Positions 40,568 to 48,725 of a DNA stretch of 64,000 nucleotides are shown in pieces (the stretch's first letter is position 1; every line of letters begins with the position of its first letter). The notes under the pieces are model-generated. The model had not been told where the DNA came from, did no database searches, and saw only the letters and a list, made by a program, of their open reading frames with translations. This DNA is from DATLLN01 sp963720885 (lineage in GTDB: Bacteria; Actinomycetota; Thermoleophilia; Gaiellales; JAICJC01), in the NCBI GenBank assembly GCA_963720885.1, contig CAVRGW010000005.1, positions 558,001-622,000 on the forward strand, read 5' to 3'. The position numbers were made by a program, and so were the translations under genes.

Positions 40568-41584
40568 CTATGCGGCCGGGGACACTTCGGTGCGGCCGCC
40601 GCCCTGGCCCTTCGCGCGGTACGCCGCGCGGTCTGCGAGGCGGTACAGCACGTCGGTCGAGCCCGCTCCGGCCGCGCCGGCCGCGACCCCGCCGGACAAC
40701 GAGAACCGGCCCTCGCTGCGCTCCTGGAGCCCGCGGGAGATCCGCTCGGCGACGCGCACCGCGTCGACATCGGATGCGCCTCCGAGGATGACGGCGAACT
40801 CGTCGCCGCCCAGCCGGTAGGCGCCGTCGGTCGTGCGGATGCTCGACGACATCACCTCGGCGCACAGCCGCAGCGCGGCGTCGCCGGCGGCGTGGCCGCC
40901 CTCCGTGTCGTTGATCCGCTTCAGGCCGTCGAGGTCGAGCACCAGCAGCGCGATCCGGCTGAGATCGCCGTGGCGGTCGAGCTCCTGCTGCATGCGGTCG
41001 CCGAAGGCTCGCCGGTTGAGCAGCCCGGTCAGCGGGTCACGGCTCGCCATCTCCCGCATCTCGCGGTAGATCAGCGCGTTGCGGACGGCCGGCGCCACGA
41101 CGTTGCACAGCGCCTGGCAGAACTCGACGTCGAAGTCCTCCCACGCGCGGTCGCGCGTGTCGATGACCTCCATCAGCCCGATCGTGTCGCCGCTGGCGAT
41201 CAGCGGCAGCATCAGGGTGGACCTGATGCCGTACCGCTCGATCGACTCACGCAGCTCCTGCTCGGCCCACGCGTCCGAGACCCGGCACTGCTCGGGACGC
41301 TGCTCCTCGATCACCCGCCGGATCGTCTGGAAGCGGTGCATCGGGTACGTCTCCCCGGCCTCGCTGTAGGCGTCGCCGACGGTGGTGCCCCAGTTGCCCG
41401 ACCAGTCGGTGAGCATGATCACCGTCTCACCGTCGGGGTGGACCAGCGACAGCTCCGCCGAGCTCGAGCCGGTCAGCTCGGCCGCGCGGGCGGTGAACAG
41501 CGACAGCACCTCCTCGAGTTCGAGCGTCGAGGAAAGCGCTGTCAGCAGATCGAACAGAGCCTGCAGGCGGTTTTCGGGCGCCAT
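40568..41584 (-). CDS. GAF-GGDEF diguanylate cyclase
   Basis: A 338-residue cytoplasmic enzyme that makes cyclic di-GMP from two GTP. A GAF sensor domain occupies about residues 20-170. The cyclase domain follows, with RDPLTGLLNRRAFGDRMQQE, VLDLDGLKRINDTEGGHAAG and the intact active-site loop YRLGGDEFAVIL. The inhibitory I-site RxxD (RTTD) sits five residues before GGDEF, so feedback inhibition by c-di-GMP is expected. There is no EAL domain and no membrane segment. The signal read by the GAF domain is unknown. Confidence 0.93.
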   Translation of the reverse strand: MAPENRLQALFDLLTALSSTLELEEVLSLFTARAAELTGSSSAELSLVHPDGETVIMLTDWSGNWGTTVGDAYSEAGETYPMHRFQTIRRVIEEQRPEQCRVSDAWAEQELRESIERYGIRSTLMLPLIASGDTIGLMEVIDTRDRAWEDFDVEFCQALCNVVAPAVRNALIYREMREMASRDPLTGLLNRRAFGDRMQQELDRHGDLSRIALLVLDLDGLKRINDTEGGHAAGDAALRLCAEVMSSSIRTTDGAYRLGGDEFAVILGGASDVDAVRVAERISRGLQERSEGRFSLSGGVAAGAAGAGSTDVLYRLADRAAYRAKGQGGGRTEVSPAA

Positions 41585-41626
41585 ACAGGTGTCATCGGCA
41601 CCTGCACCGCCCCCCTGTAGGCATGC

Positions 41627-41661
41627 GGCCGACCGCCGGTCAGGGGTTCCGGCGGCCGGCC
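41627..41661. terminator. GC-rich 13-bp hairpin with one mismatch
   Basis: Arms GGCCGACCGCCGG and CCGGCGGCCGGCC pair with one A-C mismatch around a 9-nt loop. It is 17 nt after the stop of the secreted-protein gene (minus strand) and upstream of the GGDEF gene. Confidence 0.6.
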
Positions 41662-41677
41662 GCTCCTCCTCGGGCGT

Positions 41678-42187
41678 CTAGGAGGTGGCCACCAACTCGG
41701 TCACCATCTTGTTATCAGCGTCGAGGTGGATCTGGACGTTGCCGTTCTGGATGTCGCCGCAGTCCGTGACGAGGTTCGGGTTCTTCGCCGCGGGGTACTT
41801 GGCGACCTTGATGCACATGCCGTCCTGCGGCGCGTTCGCGCCCTCGCCGCGATCAATCGCCTCGATGTGGACGAAGTACCGGACACCGGCATCGTCGAAG
41901 CAGTTCGTCGAGTTGAAGATCGTCTTGGGGTAGAGACCGTTCCCGGTCGTGGTCTCGCGGTACCGGTTGTAGTCGTTGCAGTGGATGTTCACGGTCACGC
42001 CGCCGATCGTCGGCTGGTACTCGAAGTTGCCGGTCAGATCGGACTTGGCGTTGTAGCCGACCGTGTAGCCCAGGTGCGTCTTCCCGGTGCCATTGGTCTG
42101 GCCGCCGGCCGCCATCGCGGTGGCGGCGAGCAGAGCGCCCGCCACCAGTGCAACGGCGACGGCGCCAACGGTGCGTCGTGCTCGCAT
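41678..42187 (-). CDS. Small secreted protein, unknown
   Basis: A 169-residue protein with a signal peptide (MRARRTVGAVAVALVAGALL, cleavage near ATAMA). The mature part is polar and probably all-beta. It has three or four cysteines (NIHCNDYN, NSTNCFDDAG, DGMCIKV, VTDCGD) that could form two disulphides. I recognise no family. The 153-bp upstream region is unusually A/T-rich for this genome and carries two strong inverted repeats (42275 and 42309). Confidence 0.68.
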   Translation of the reverse strand: MRARRTVGAVAVALVAGALLAATAMAAGGQTNGTGKTHLGYTVGYNAKSDLTGNFEYQPTIGGVTVNIHCNDYNRYRETTTGNGLYPKTIFNSTNCFDDAGVRYFVHIEAIDRGEGANAPQDGMCIKVAKYPAAKNPNLVTDCGDIQNGNVQIHLDADNKMVTELVATS

Positions 42188-42274
42188 TTCGTGTCCCCCC
42201 TTGTGGGTCGTCAGAGCCGAGTGATGCGAGTCGATACTACGGGTTTCCCGGGGCGAAAGCCATGGGTGCGTAGT

Positions 42275-42308
42275 TTAATTGACGTTCAACTTGGTACACG
42301 TCAATTAA
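42275..42308. promoter_or_regulatory. Inverted repeat TTAATTGACG-N14-CGTCAATTAA
   Basis: Ten-base arms, perfectly complementary, 14-nt spacer, about 90-120 bp before the secreted-protein gene at 42187. The half-site GTCAATTA recurs at 42934-42941 in front of the next secreted-protein gene. It is a candidate operator for a dimeric regulator; the TetR at 42939 is the nearest one. Confidence 0.55.
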
Positions 42309-42329
42309 CTGAGTTGAATATCAACTCAG
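42309..42329. promoter_or_regulatory. 21-bp palindrome, arms CTGAGTTGA/TCAACTCAG
   Basis: Perfect 9-bp arms around ATA, immediately next to the preceding inverted repeat and 11 bp after the stop of the gene at 42341. It may be an operator or a short terminator; no T-run follows. Confidence 0.55.
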
Positions 42330-42340
42330 GAACAACTCGT

Positions 42341-42901
42341 TCAGGGCGTTGTGACGACCGTACCCTGCCAGGCCGACGGGCCGGACAGCGTGCCGGGCTT
42401 CGTCTTGCTCGGCTTGAAGGAGGCGGTCCAGTCGATCGTGCCGCCGCGCGCGGTGAAGAACGCGTCGGCGCCGCTCGTCACCTTGAGCAGGAAGTCCTGG
42501 GTGAGGCCTCCGGCCACGTTCGGGTCGGGGCAGGTCTTCGCGACCACGGCCAGCTTGGTGCGGAGAAACCCTGTTGCAGTCTGGAACTTGATGATCCCGG
42601 AGGTCGGGATGCACCCGGTGACCGGGTCGACGGCGCTGTAGTCGAGGAACATCCGGCCGCCGGTGTGCCCGTCGCCGATGTACCCGGTCGTCTCCGTGAA
42701 CAACCCGCTCAGCTGGTACTTGCAGTGAAGGTCCGAATCCTGGGTCGGCGCACTCGGGTTGCACGTGTATCCGGGCTCGATCACCGTGCGGAATTTCGTC
42801 ACGCCCGATCCGTCAACCGGGTGATCGGTGTCGGCGAGTGCGGCTGCCGGAAACAGCACACAGGTCGCAAACACCAGCGCAGCGAGAGCCTTGAGCCGCA
42901 T
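42341..42901 (-). CDS. Small secreted protein, unknown
   Basis: A 186-residue protein with a signal peptide (LKALAALVFATCVLFPAAAL, cleavage near ALA). The mature part has four to five cysteines (GYTCNPSAP, DLHCKYQ, VTGCIPTS, VAKTCPDP) and a C-terminal SFKPSKTKPGTLSGPSAWQG. I recognise no family. The ATG at 42901 is chosen because the signal peptide follows at once and a strong promoter places the start of transcription within a few bases of it (leaderless). It is followed on the same strand by the other secreted protein. Confidence 0.68.
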   Translation of the reverse strand: MRLKALAALVFATCVLFPAAALADTDHPVDGSGVTKFRTVIEPGYTCNPSAPTQDSDLHCKYQLSGLFTETTGYIGDGHTGGRMFLDYSAVDPVTGCIPTSGIIKFQTATGFLRTKLAVVAKTCPDPNVAGGLTQDFLLKVTSGADAFFTARGGTIDWTASFKPSKTKPGTLSGPSAWQGTVVTTP

Positions 42902-42909
42902 GGTGTATG

Positions 42910-42938
42910 AGTATCGACGTCCCACGGCCAAATGTCAA
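42910..42938 (-). promoter_or_regulatory. Strong vegetative-type promoter for the secreted-protein gene
   Basis: Minus strand: TTGACA (42938-42933), 17 nt, GATACT (42915-42910). The -10 box ends 8 nt before the ATG at 42901, so the transcript would begin almost at the start codon. Confidence 0.7.
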
Positions 42939-43604
42939 TTACGTTCGCGGGCCGAGCACTCGCTCGACGCATTCAGCCGCGAGCTCCTCGGCCCGCTGCA
43001 CGGTGAGACCGCCGAGGATCGACCGGGTGCTCAGCCCGTCCATCATCGAGGTCAGCGTCTCGGCGGCGCGGTGGGCGTCCACGGATCCGGCGATCGAGCC
43101 ATCCTGCTGCCCCACCCGGATCAGCGAGGCGATCTGATCGACCCACGCCCGGTAGCCCTCGTTGATCGGCTCGCGCAGCGACTCGTCGAACACGGCGGCG
43201 CCGGCCAGCTCGCTCCACAAGACCCACGCGTGGGTCGTCGCCTGGTCGTCGTCGATGTCGCGCAGCAGCCGGCGCAGGACGCACTCCCGGCCGTCCAGCC
43301 CCTCGTCGTCGCCGTGGGAGGCGAGTAGATTGAGGTTCGCGTGCCGGAACGCCTCGGCCATCAGCTCGGTGCGGTTCTCGAAGTAGTAGTAGACCAGCGG
43401 CGTCGAGACGTTGGCTTCCATGGCCACGTCCTCCACCCGCACCGAACGTGCGCCGACCCTGCCGATTACGCGGACGGCGGCGTCGAGCAGCTCGGCGCGC
43501 CGTGCGCTGCCGCGCCGCGAGAACGGCGACCGGCCGGTGGGCGCGGTGGCGTGCTCCTCCGCGGAGCGGGCGTCGGAGTCTGTGGACGGCATGTACAGCC
43601 ACAT
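42939..43604 (-). CDS. TetR-family transcriptional regulator
   Basis: A 221-residue regulator, close paralog of the one at 13678-14280. The helix-turn-helix is AAVRVIGRVGARSVRVEDVA, then MEANVSTPLVYYYFENR. The ligand domain shares AFRHAN, VLWSELAGAAVFDESLREPI and MMDGL with its paralog. The start is at 43604 or 43592 (ATG both); the first ~35 residues are polar and may be disordered. It lies just upstream of two small secreted proteins on the same strand, whose intergenic regions contain palindromes, so local regulation is plausible. Confidence 0.88.
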   Translation of the reverse strand: MWLYMPSTDSDARSAEEHATAPTGRSPFSRRGSARRAELLDAAVRVIGRVGARSVRVEDVAMEANVSTPLVYYYFENRTELMAEAFRHANLNLLASHGDDEGLDGRECVLRRLLRDIDDDQATTHAWVLWSELAGAAVFDESLREPINEGYRAWVDQIASLIRVGQQDGSIAGSVDAHRAAETLTSMMDGLSTRSILGGLTVQRAEELAAECVERVLGPRT

Positions 43605-43683
43605 CGCGCACAACCGATCGCGCGTTACAGCGACGCGGGTACGATCCACGCTTCGCACTGAGGCCGCGAGAGGAGGGAACCGG

Positions 43684-44322
43684 ATGAACGACAAGCCGAA
43701 CTGGCGAGTCGCACACCTCGACGACATCGAGCGGCGCGGCAGAGACATCCCCGTCCGCGAGCACCTCGGAATCCACTCGTTCGGGGTCAACGCGTTCACG
43801 CCAGGCGAGGATGGGACGTTGATCAGCGAGCACGACGAGGCCGGGTCGGGCCAGGAGGAGCTGTACATCGTGCTCGACGGGAAGGCGACGTTCGAGGTCG
43901 ACGACGAGGTGGTCGAGGCGCTGCCGGGAACACTGGTGTACGTCGGTCCGCATGCCCGGCGAAGGGCGACCGGGGACGGCACGGTCCTCGCTCTCGGCGC
44001 CACACCCGGCGAGGTGTACCAAGGCCTCGACTGGGGCGAGGCATGGCCGTTCCACGCCGAGTCCATGACCGCGTACGGCGAAGGCCGGTACGCCGACGCG
44101 CTCAGCGCGGTCCGCGGCGCCCTCGAGCACATGCCTGACCACGCGGGCCTGAACTACAACTACGCATGTTTCGCAACGCTCGCGGGGGACACCGGCGACG
44201 ACACCTTTGCCCACCTCCGACGGTCTGTCGAACTGCGCCCGCAGTTCCGCGAGGACGCACGCAGGGACGACGACTTCGCGGCCGTCCGCGACGACCCGCG
44301 CTTCGAGCAAGCGCTTCTCTAG
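43684..44322 (+). CDS. Cupin plus TPR-like protein
   Basis: A 212-residue cytoplasmic protein. Residues ~45-110 form a cupin beta-barrel (EDGTLISEHDEAGSGQEELY, then IVLDGKATFEVDDEVVEALP and GTLVYVGPHARR), though the usual metal His pair is only partly present. Residues ~125-200 are helical with a tetratricopeptide pattern (YADALSAVRGALEHMPDHAG, LNYNYACFATLAG). Similar cupin-TPR proteins occur in actinobacteria, with unknown function. GGAGGG precedes the ATG. It is divergent from the TetR gene (79 bp apart) and convergent with ftsZ. Confidence 0.72.
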   Translation: MNDKPNWRVAHLDDIERRGRDIPVREHLGIHSFGVNAFTPGEDGTLISEHDEAGSGQEELYIVLDGKATFEVDDEVVEALPGTLVYVGPHARRRATGDGTVLALGATPGEVYQGLDWGEAWPFHAESMTAYGEGRYADALSAVRGALEHMPDHAGLNYNYACFATLAGDTGDDTFAHLRRSVELRPQFREDARRDDDFAAVRDDPRFEQALL

Positions 44323-44345
44323 GGAACGCCGCTAGAGCGGTCTCG

Positions 44346-45440
44346 TCACTCTTCGCGCAGGAACGAGGGGATCTCGAGCGCGTCGCCCGGCACGTCCAGC
44401 TCGGGCATCGTCGTCTCCAGGGCGGCCGCGGCGGACGTGCCGCGCTCACGCTCCGTCGAGAACCCGGCAAATGCCGCAGCCGGCCGCGCGCCGCGCTTGT
44501 CGAACCCGGTGGCGATCACGGTCACGCGCACCGAGTCGCCCATCGCCTCGTCGATCACCGCGCCGAAGATGATGTTGGCGTCCTGGTCGCTGGCCGACCC
44601 GATGATCTCGGCGGCCTCGTTCACCTCGAACAGGCCCATGTCCGGACCGCCGGTGATGTTCAAGAGGATGCCGGTGGCGCCCTCGACGGACGCCTCGAGC
44701 AGCGGCGAAGAGATGGCGGCGCGGGCGGCCTCGCCGGCGCGGTTCTCACCGCTGGCAATGCCGATGCCCATCAGCGCCGACCCGGCGTCGCGCATGATCG
44801 TGCGGACGTCCGCGAAGTCGAGGTTGATAAGGCCGGGCACCGTGATCAGGTCGGTGATCCCCTGAACGCCCTGGCGGAGCACGTCGTCGGCGATCCGGAA
44901 GGCGTCGACGATCGACGTCCGCTTCTCGACGACCTGCAGCAGGCGGTCGTTGGGAATGATGATCAGGGTGTCGACCTTCTCGCGCAGGATCTTCACACCC
45001 TGGTCGGCCTGGTCGGCGCGCTTGCGTCCCTCGAACGAGAACGGGCGCGTGACGACGCCGACGGTCAGCGCGCCGAGCTCGCGGGCGATCTCGGCGATCA
45101 CGGGCGCTGCGCCGGTGCCGGTGCCCCCGCCCTTGCCTGCGGTGACAAATACCATGTCGGCGCCCTTCAGCGCCTCCTTCAGCTCGTCGCGGCTCTCCAT
45201 CGCAGCCTCGCGGCCGATGTTCGGGTCGGCGCCGGCGCCGAGACCGCGCGTGATCTTCGACCCGATGTGGATCTTGACGTCCGCGTCGCACATGAGGAGC
45301 GCCTGGGCGTCGGTGTTCACGGCGATGAACTCCACGCCGCGCAGGCCTGCGTCGACCATCCGGTTGACGGCGTTCGTGCCACCGCCGCCGACGCCGACGA
45401 CCTTGATCACTGCCAGATAGTTGCCGCTTTGATCCCTCAT
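44346..45440 (-). CDS. ftsZ: Cell division protein FtsZ
   Basis: A 364-residue tubulin homolog that forms the Z-ring. It has VVGVGGGGTNAVNRMVDAGL, the GTP signature VTAGKGGGTGTGAAPVIAEI, the T7 loop NLDFADVRTIM, and the C-terminal peptide LEIPSFLREE that binds partners. The linker is short. It is the last gene of the division/cell-wall cluster and has its own promoter about 130 bp upstream. No ftsA is present between ftsQ and ftsZ, as usual in actinobacteria. No sepF or ylmDE genes are seen beyond it; the next gene is the unrelated cupin protein. Confidence 0.97.
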   Translation of the reverse strand: MRDQSGNYLAVIKVVGVGGGGTNAVNRMVDAGLRGVEFIAVNTDAQALLMCDADVKIHIGSKITRGLGAGADPNIGREAAMESRDELKEALKGADMVFVTAGKGGGTGTGAAPVIAEIARELGALTVGVVTRPFSFEGRKRADQADQGVKILREKVDTLIIIPNDRLLQVVEKRTSIVDAFRIADDVLRQGVQGITDLITVPGLINLDFADVRTIMRDAGSALMGIGIASGENRAGEAARAAISSPLLEASVEGATGILLNITGGPDMGLFEVNEAAEIIGSASDQDANIIFGAVIDEAMGDSVRVTVIATGFDKRGARPAAAFAGFSTERERGTSAAAALETTMPELDVPGDALEIPSFLREE

Positions 45441-45480
45441 GCTGAACTGACCTCCGCTGCCGGGCGCCGGACGCCCTGTT

Positions 45481-45499
45481 TCTCACCCAGAGGGTGAGA
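45481..45499. promoter_or_regulatory. 8-bp hairpin in the ftsZ leader
   Basis: Perfect arms TCTCACCC and GGGTGAGA around AGA, 41-59 nt before the ftsZ ATG, inside the leader made from the promoter at 45570. It may affect translation or mRNA life; function unknown. Confidence 0.5.
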
Positions 45500-45569
45500 C
45501 TGTTCCCAAAAACACGAAGAGCCCTCATTCCAGGCCGAAAACACGCGGCCGGGACGGGGCACGGGAGAG

Positions 45570-45598
45570 AGCGTACTCTCCGGTTCTCTCTGTGTCAA
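45570..45598 (-). promoter_or_regulatory. ftsZ promoter
   Basis: Minus strand: TTGACA (45598-45593), 17 nt, TACGCT (45575-45570). Transcription should begin near 45563, giving a leader of about 120 nt. The 181-bp ftsQ-ftsZ gap holds this promoter, the leader hairpin and nothing else I can see. Confidence 0.7.
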
Positions 45599-45621
45599 GC
45601 GGAACCTGATGGTTGCAACTC

Positions 45622-46422
45622 TCAGGTTGTAGTTGAGGGTGAGGTGCCGTGGAAGCCGAGGGCCGGCCGCGACGGCGCGGACACATCGAGGTACGCCAGC
45701 TCGTGGCGCTGGGCCCCGGTGATCCGCTTGAGGACGCGCTGCACGACCTCCATCTTGAGGGTCAGGTCGGACGGCGTCCCGAACCGCAGCTGGACGCCCT
45801 TGCCGAGCACGGCGGTGATCGTGCCCGACCGCGGGATCAGCTGGGTGACATGGCCGCCGATGCCGCCCGCGTTGTTCAGCACCTCGAGTGCCGACGCGAT
45901 GTTCTCGTCGCCGGTGTGCTGCCCCACCGCGAGCGTCGTGCCATCGGGCAGCATCACGACCGGCGCCGCCCGCGGCACCTTACCGTGGTCGGCCAGAACG
46001 CGCCCGTCGGCCGCGATCGGGTACACCTGCTTGCCGATCATGGCGTAGGCCGCCGGCGTGTACGGCACGACGTGGACGGCCAGCGTGTGCGGGAACGCGC
46101 GATCGACCCGGGCGGAGCGCACGAAGGGAATCGCCTCGACGCGGCGCTGGATCGCGCCCGCGTCCATGCCCAGCAGGCTCTTGCCGTGGGTGTTCGACGA
46201 GACTGCCTGCTCGATCTGCGCGGTCAGCGGGCCGGACGCGCCGACCACCTGGACGCGGGTGACGTCGAACGCCGACGACATCCGCAGACCCCAGTAGCCG
46301 GCGACGGCAACGATGACGCCGACCGCAGCCAGCATGAGCATCAGCCGCCGCTTGCCCTGCGCCTGGCGCAGCGCGCGGCGACGGACGACGAAGGCGTCCT
46401 CCACGCTCGACATGACCTGCAT
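45622..46422 (-). CDS. ftsQ: Cell division protein FtsQ
   Basis: A 266-residue bitopic divisome protein. It has a basic cytoplasmic end (RRRALRQAQGKRR), a membrane segment at about 28-48 (LMLAAVGVIVAVAGYWGLRM), and a POTRA domain at about 50-120 (FDVTRVQVVGASGPLTAQIE, ending in PHTLAVHVVPYTPAAY). The FtsQ beta domain follows (GRVLADHG, VTQLIPRSGTITAVLGKGVQ). It links FtsB/FtsL to the septal synthase. The ATG at 46422 or the one three codons later could be used. It is separated from murB by a dispersed palindrome. Confidence 0.9.
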   Translation of the reverse strand: MQVMSSVEDAFVVRRRALRQAQGKRRLMLMLAAVGVIVAVAGYWGLRMSSAFDVTRVQVVGASGPLTAQIEQAVSSNTHGKSLLGMDAGAIQRRVEAIPFVRSARVDRAFPHTLAVHVVPYTPAAYAMIGKQVYPIAADGRVLADHGKVPRAAPVVMLPDGTTLAVGQHTGDENIASALEVLNNAGGIGGHVTQLIPRSGTITAVLGKGVQLRFGTPSDLTLKMEVVQRVLKRITGAQRHELAYLDVSAPSRPALGFHGTSPSTTT

Positions 46423-46458
46423 GCGTGCGAGGTTCGTCGCAGCCTGCCGGAGTCCTGC

Positions 46459-46493
46459 GACGCAACAAAGGGGTCTGACCCCGTTGTTGCGTC
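46459..46493. repeat. Dispersed palindrome, copy 3
   Basis: Core GGGGTC-T-GACCCC, arms GACGCAACAAA and GTTGTTGCGTC, with one A-G mismatch. It lies in the only sizeable gap of the cell-wall cluster and overlaps the last bases of murB. Transcription from murB into ftsQ must pass through it. Confidence 0.88.
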
Positions 46494-47385
46494 AGTCGTC
46501 GGGCAGCGACACCGGGCCGACCATCTGCACCTCGTGGTGCAGATCGACGCCAAAGCGATCGCGCGCCCGCCGGCGCGCCTCGACCATCAGCGCGATCACG
46601 TCGGCGGAGGTCGCCGAGCCCATGTTCTCGATGAAGTTGGCGTGCACCGGAGAGATCCGCGCGCCGCCCGCCGTGAACCCCTTCAGCTCGCACTGCTCGA
46701 GCAGCCGGCCGGCGGTCATCTCGGGCGACGGGTTCTGCCACACGCTGCCGAACGTCCGCACTTTCTGCGGCTGGGCCGCACGCCGCCGCCCCTGCATCTC
46801 ACGGACGATCTCGCGGATCTCGTCGCGGTCGCCGGGCCGCAGGACGAGCGTCGCCTCGGCCACCACCTCGTCGGCCGCGACGTTCGAGCCGCGGTAGCGC
46901 ATCCCCAGCTCACCGGCACCGCCCCGACGCTCGCGGCCGGGGGCCAGCACCAGCGCCTGGCCGAGCACCTGCTGCATCTCGCCGCCATAGGCACCGGCGT
47001 TCATCCGCACGGCGCCACCGACCGTGCCCGGGATCGCGCAGCCGAACTCGATGCCCGCCAGGGCCCACCCCTCTGCCCGTTTGACGACCACCGCCAGCGA
47101 GGCGCCGCCGCCGGCGCGGACCGTCGTGTTGTCGACGCGCTCCACCTTCGCCAGCTCGCCGGCCAGGCGGACGACGACGCCGTCGAACCCGGCGTCGGCC
47201 GCGAGCATGTTCGAGCCCAGGCCGACGATCGCCGTGGCCAGTTGCTCGGCCTCGATCCACCGGAGCAGCTCGCGCAGCTCGTCGACCGACCCGGGCCGGG
47301 CGAAGTACCGGGCCGGGCCGCCGGTGCCGACCGTCGTCAGCCGCGACATCGGGTAGTCGGGTGTGACGGACGGCGGAACGGTCAC
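46492..47385 (-). CDS. murB: UDP-N-acetylenolpyruvoylglucosamine reductase
   Basis: A 297-residue FAD enzyme that reduces UDP-GlcNAc-enolpyruvate to UDP-MurNAc with NADPH. Marks are TVGTGGPARYF, AIVGLGSNMLAADAGFDGVV, the GIEFGCAIPGTVGGAVRMNA flavin loop, the active-site Ser in FGSVWQNPS, and GARISPVHANFIEN near the end. The GTG start overlaps the murC stop. Its stop lies within a dispersed palindrome. Confidence 0.95.
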   Translation of the reverse strand: MTVPPSVTPDYPMSRLTTVGTGGPARYFARPGSVDELRELLRWIEAEQLATAIVGLGSNMLAADAGFDGVVVRLAGELAKVERVDNTTVRAGGGASLAVVVKRAEGWALAGIEFGCAIPGTVGGAVRMNAGAYGGEMQQVLGQALVLAPGRERRGGAGELGMRYRGSNVAADEVVAEATLVLRPGDRDEIREIVREMQGRRRAAQPQKVRTFGSVWQNPSPEMTAGRLLEQCELKGFTAGGARISPVHANFIENMGSATSADVIALMVEARRRARDRFGVDLHHEVQMVGPVSLPDD

Positions 47386-48725
47386 GAGAGCAGCAGATCG
47401 CCGACCCGGCGCACGTCGCCCGCGCCGACGGTCAGCACCAGGTCGCCCTCGCGTAGGCGCCCGGACAGGTACGCCGCCGCCTGCTCCAGCGTCGGCTGCC
47501 ACGCCAGCGGCATCCCCGGGCGAAGCTCCGAGACGGCGTCCACCACCAGCAGGCCGGACACGCCCTCGACCGGCGCCTCGCGCGCCGGGTAGATGTCGGT
47601 GACGACGACCTCGTCTGCCGTCGCCAGCGCCATCCCGAAGTGACGCGCCAACGCCTCGGTGCGCGAGTAGAGATGCGGCTGGAAGCAGACCAGCACGCGG
47701 CCCGGTGCGTGCGAGCGGGCCGCCTTGATCGTCGCGGCGACCTCGGTCGGGTGGTGCGCGTAGTCGTCGACCACGGTCGCACCGGCCACGGTGCCGCGGC
47801 GCTCGAACCTGCGCCCCACGCCGGCGAAGCCGACCAGCGCGCCGGCCGCCTCGGCCGGCTCGACCCCGGCCGCCGCATGCAGGGCGGCGACGGCGGCGGC
47901 GGCGTTCAGCGCGTTGTGCTCGCCGGGCACGGCGAGGGTGACGTGGATCGGCGTCGCGTCGGGCGTGCGCAGCCAGAAGCCGGTGCCCTCGGCCGCGACC
48001 TCGACGCCGCTCACCTGCCACTCGACGTCGCCCAGCCCGAACCGCTCGAGCGGCGCCGGCGAGGGCAGCACGATCGACTCCGGCGCGATCAGCGCGCCGC
48101 CGGCCGGGAGCTCCGACGTCCACGACCGGAACAGCGCCTCGACCTCGGCCAGCGACGCGAACCGCGAGTGGTGGTCGAGCTCGACGTTGGTCACCACCGC
48201 GACGCGCGGCCGGAGCAGCGAGAGGCTGCCGTCGGACTCGTCGGCCTCGGCGACCAGCAGCGTGCCCCCGCCGGGCCCGGCGTTACCGCCGAGCTGCGGC
48301 ACGTCGCCGCCGATCAGGAACGTGGGATCGAGACCGAGCTGCACCGCGGCGTAGGCGATCATCGCGGACGTCGTCGTCTTGCCGTGCGCGCCTGCCACGC
48401 AGATCGACCTCCGCGACAGCACCATCTCGGCGAGCAGCTCGGCGCGATGCAGGCGCCGCAGGCCGCGGTCCCGAGCGGCCAGCAGCTCCGGCTCGTCGGC
48501 GCCGACGGCGCCGGACACGACCACCTCCATGCCCTCCGACAGGTGATCGGGGCTGTGGCCGATCGCGATCGGGATGCCGAACCGCTCGAGCCGGTCGAGG
48601 TACGGCGTGCGGGCGCGGTCACATCCCGTCACCTCGGCGCCCCAGGCGTAGGCGACGGTCGCCAGGGCCGAGACTCCGGCCCCGCCGATGCCGATCATGT
48701 GGAAGCGGCGGTCGGTGAAGCTCAT
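47382..48725 (-). CDS. murC: UDP-N-acetylmuramate-L-alanine ligase
   Basis: A 447-residue Mur ligase that adds L-Ala to UDP-MurNAc. The three domains are clear: Rossmann-like FHMIGIGGAGVSALA, the ATP loop CVAGAHGKTTTSAMIAYAAV, VAEADESDGSLSLLRPRVAV, VTNVELDHHSRF, and the C-terminal VVDDYAHHPTEVAATIKAAR. It overlaps murG and murB by 4 bp each. Confidence 0.97.
   Translation of the reverse strand: MSFTDRRFHMIGIGGAGVSALATVAYAWGAEVTGCDRARTPYLDRLERFGIPIAIGHSPDHLSEGMEVVVSGAVGADEPELLAARDRGLRRLHRAELLAEMVLSRRSICVAGAHGKTTTSAMIAYAAVQLGLDPTFLIGGDVPQLGGNAGPGGGTLLVAEADESDGSLSLLRPRVAVVTNVELDHHSRFASLAEVEALFRSWTSELPAGGALIAPESIVLPSPAPLERFGLGDVEWQVSGVEVAAEGTGFWLRTPDATPIHVTLAVPGEHNALNAAAAVAALHAAAGVEPAEAAGALVGFAGVGRRFERRGTVAGATVVDDYAHHPTEVAATIKAARSHAPGRVLVCFQPHLYSRTEALARHFGMALATADEVVVTDIYPAREAPVEGVSGLLVVDAVSELRPGMPLAWQPTLEQAAAYLSGRLREGDLVLTVGAGDVRRVGDLLLS

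Noticed and set aside
43605..44132. Longer minus-strand start for the TetR at 42939
   Set aside because: The extension is antisense to the cupin/TPR gene, which has its own ribosome site.
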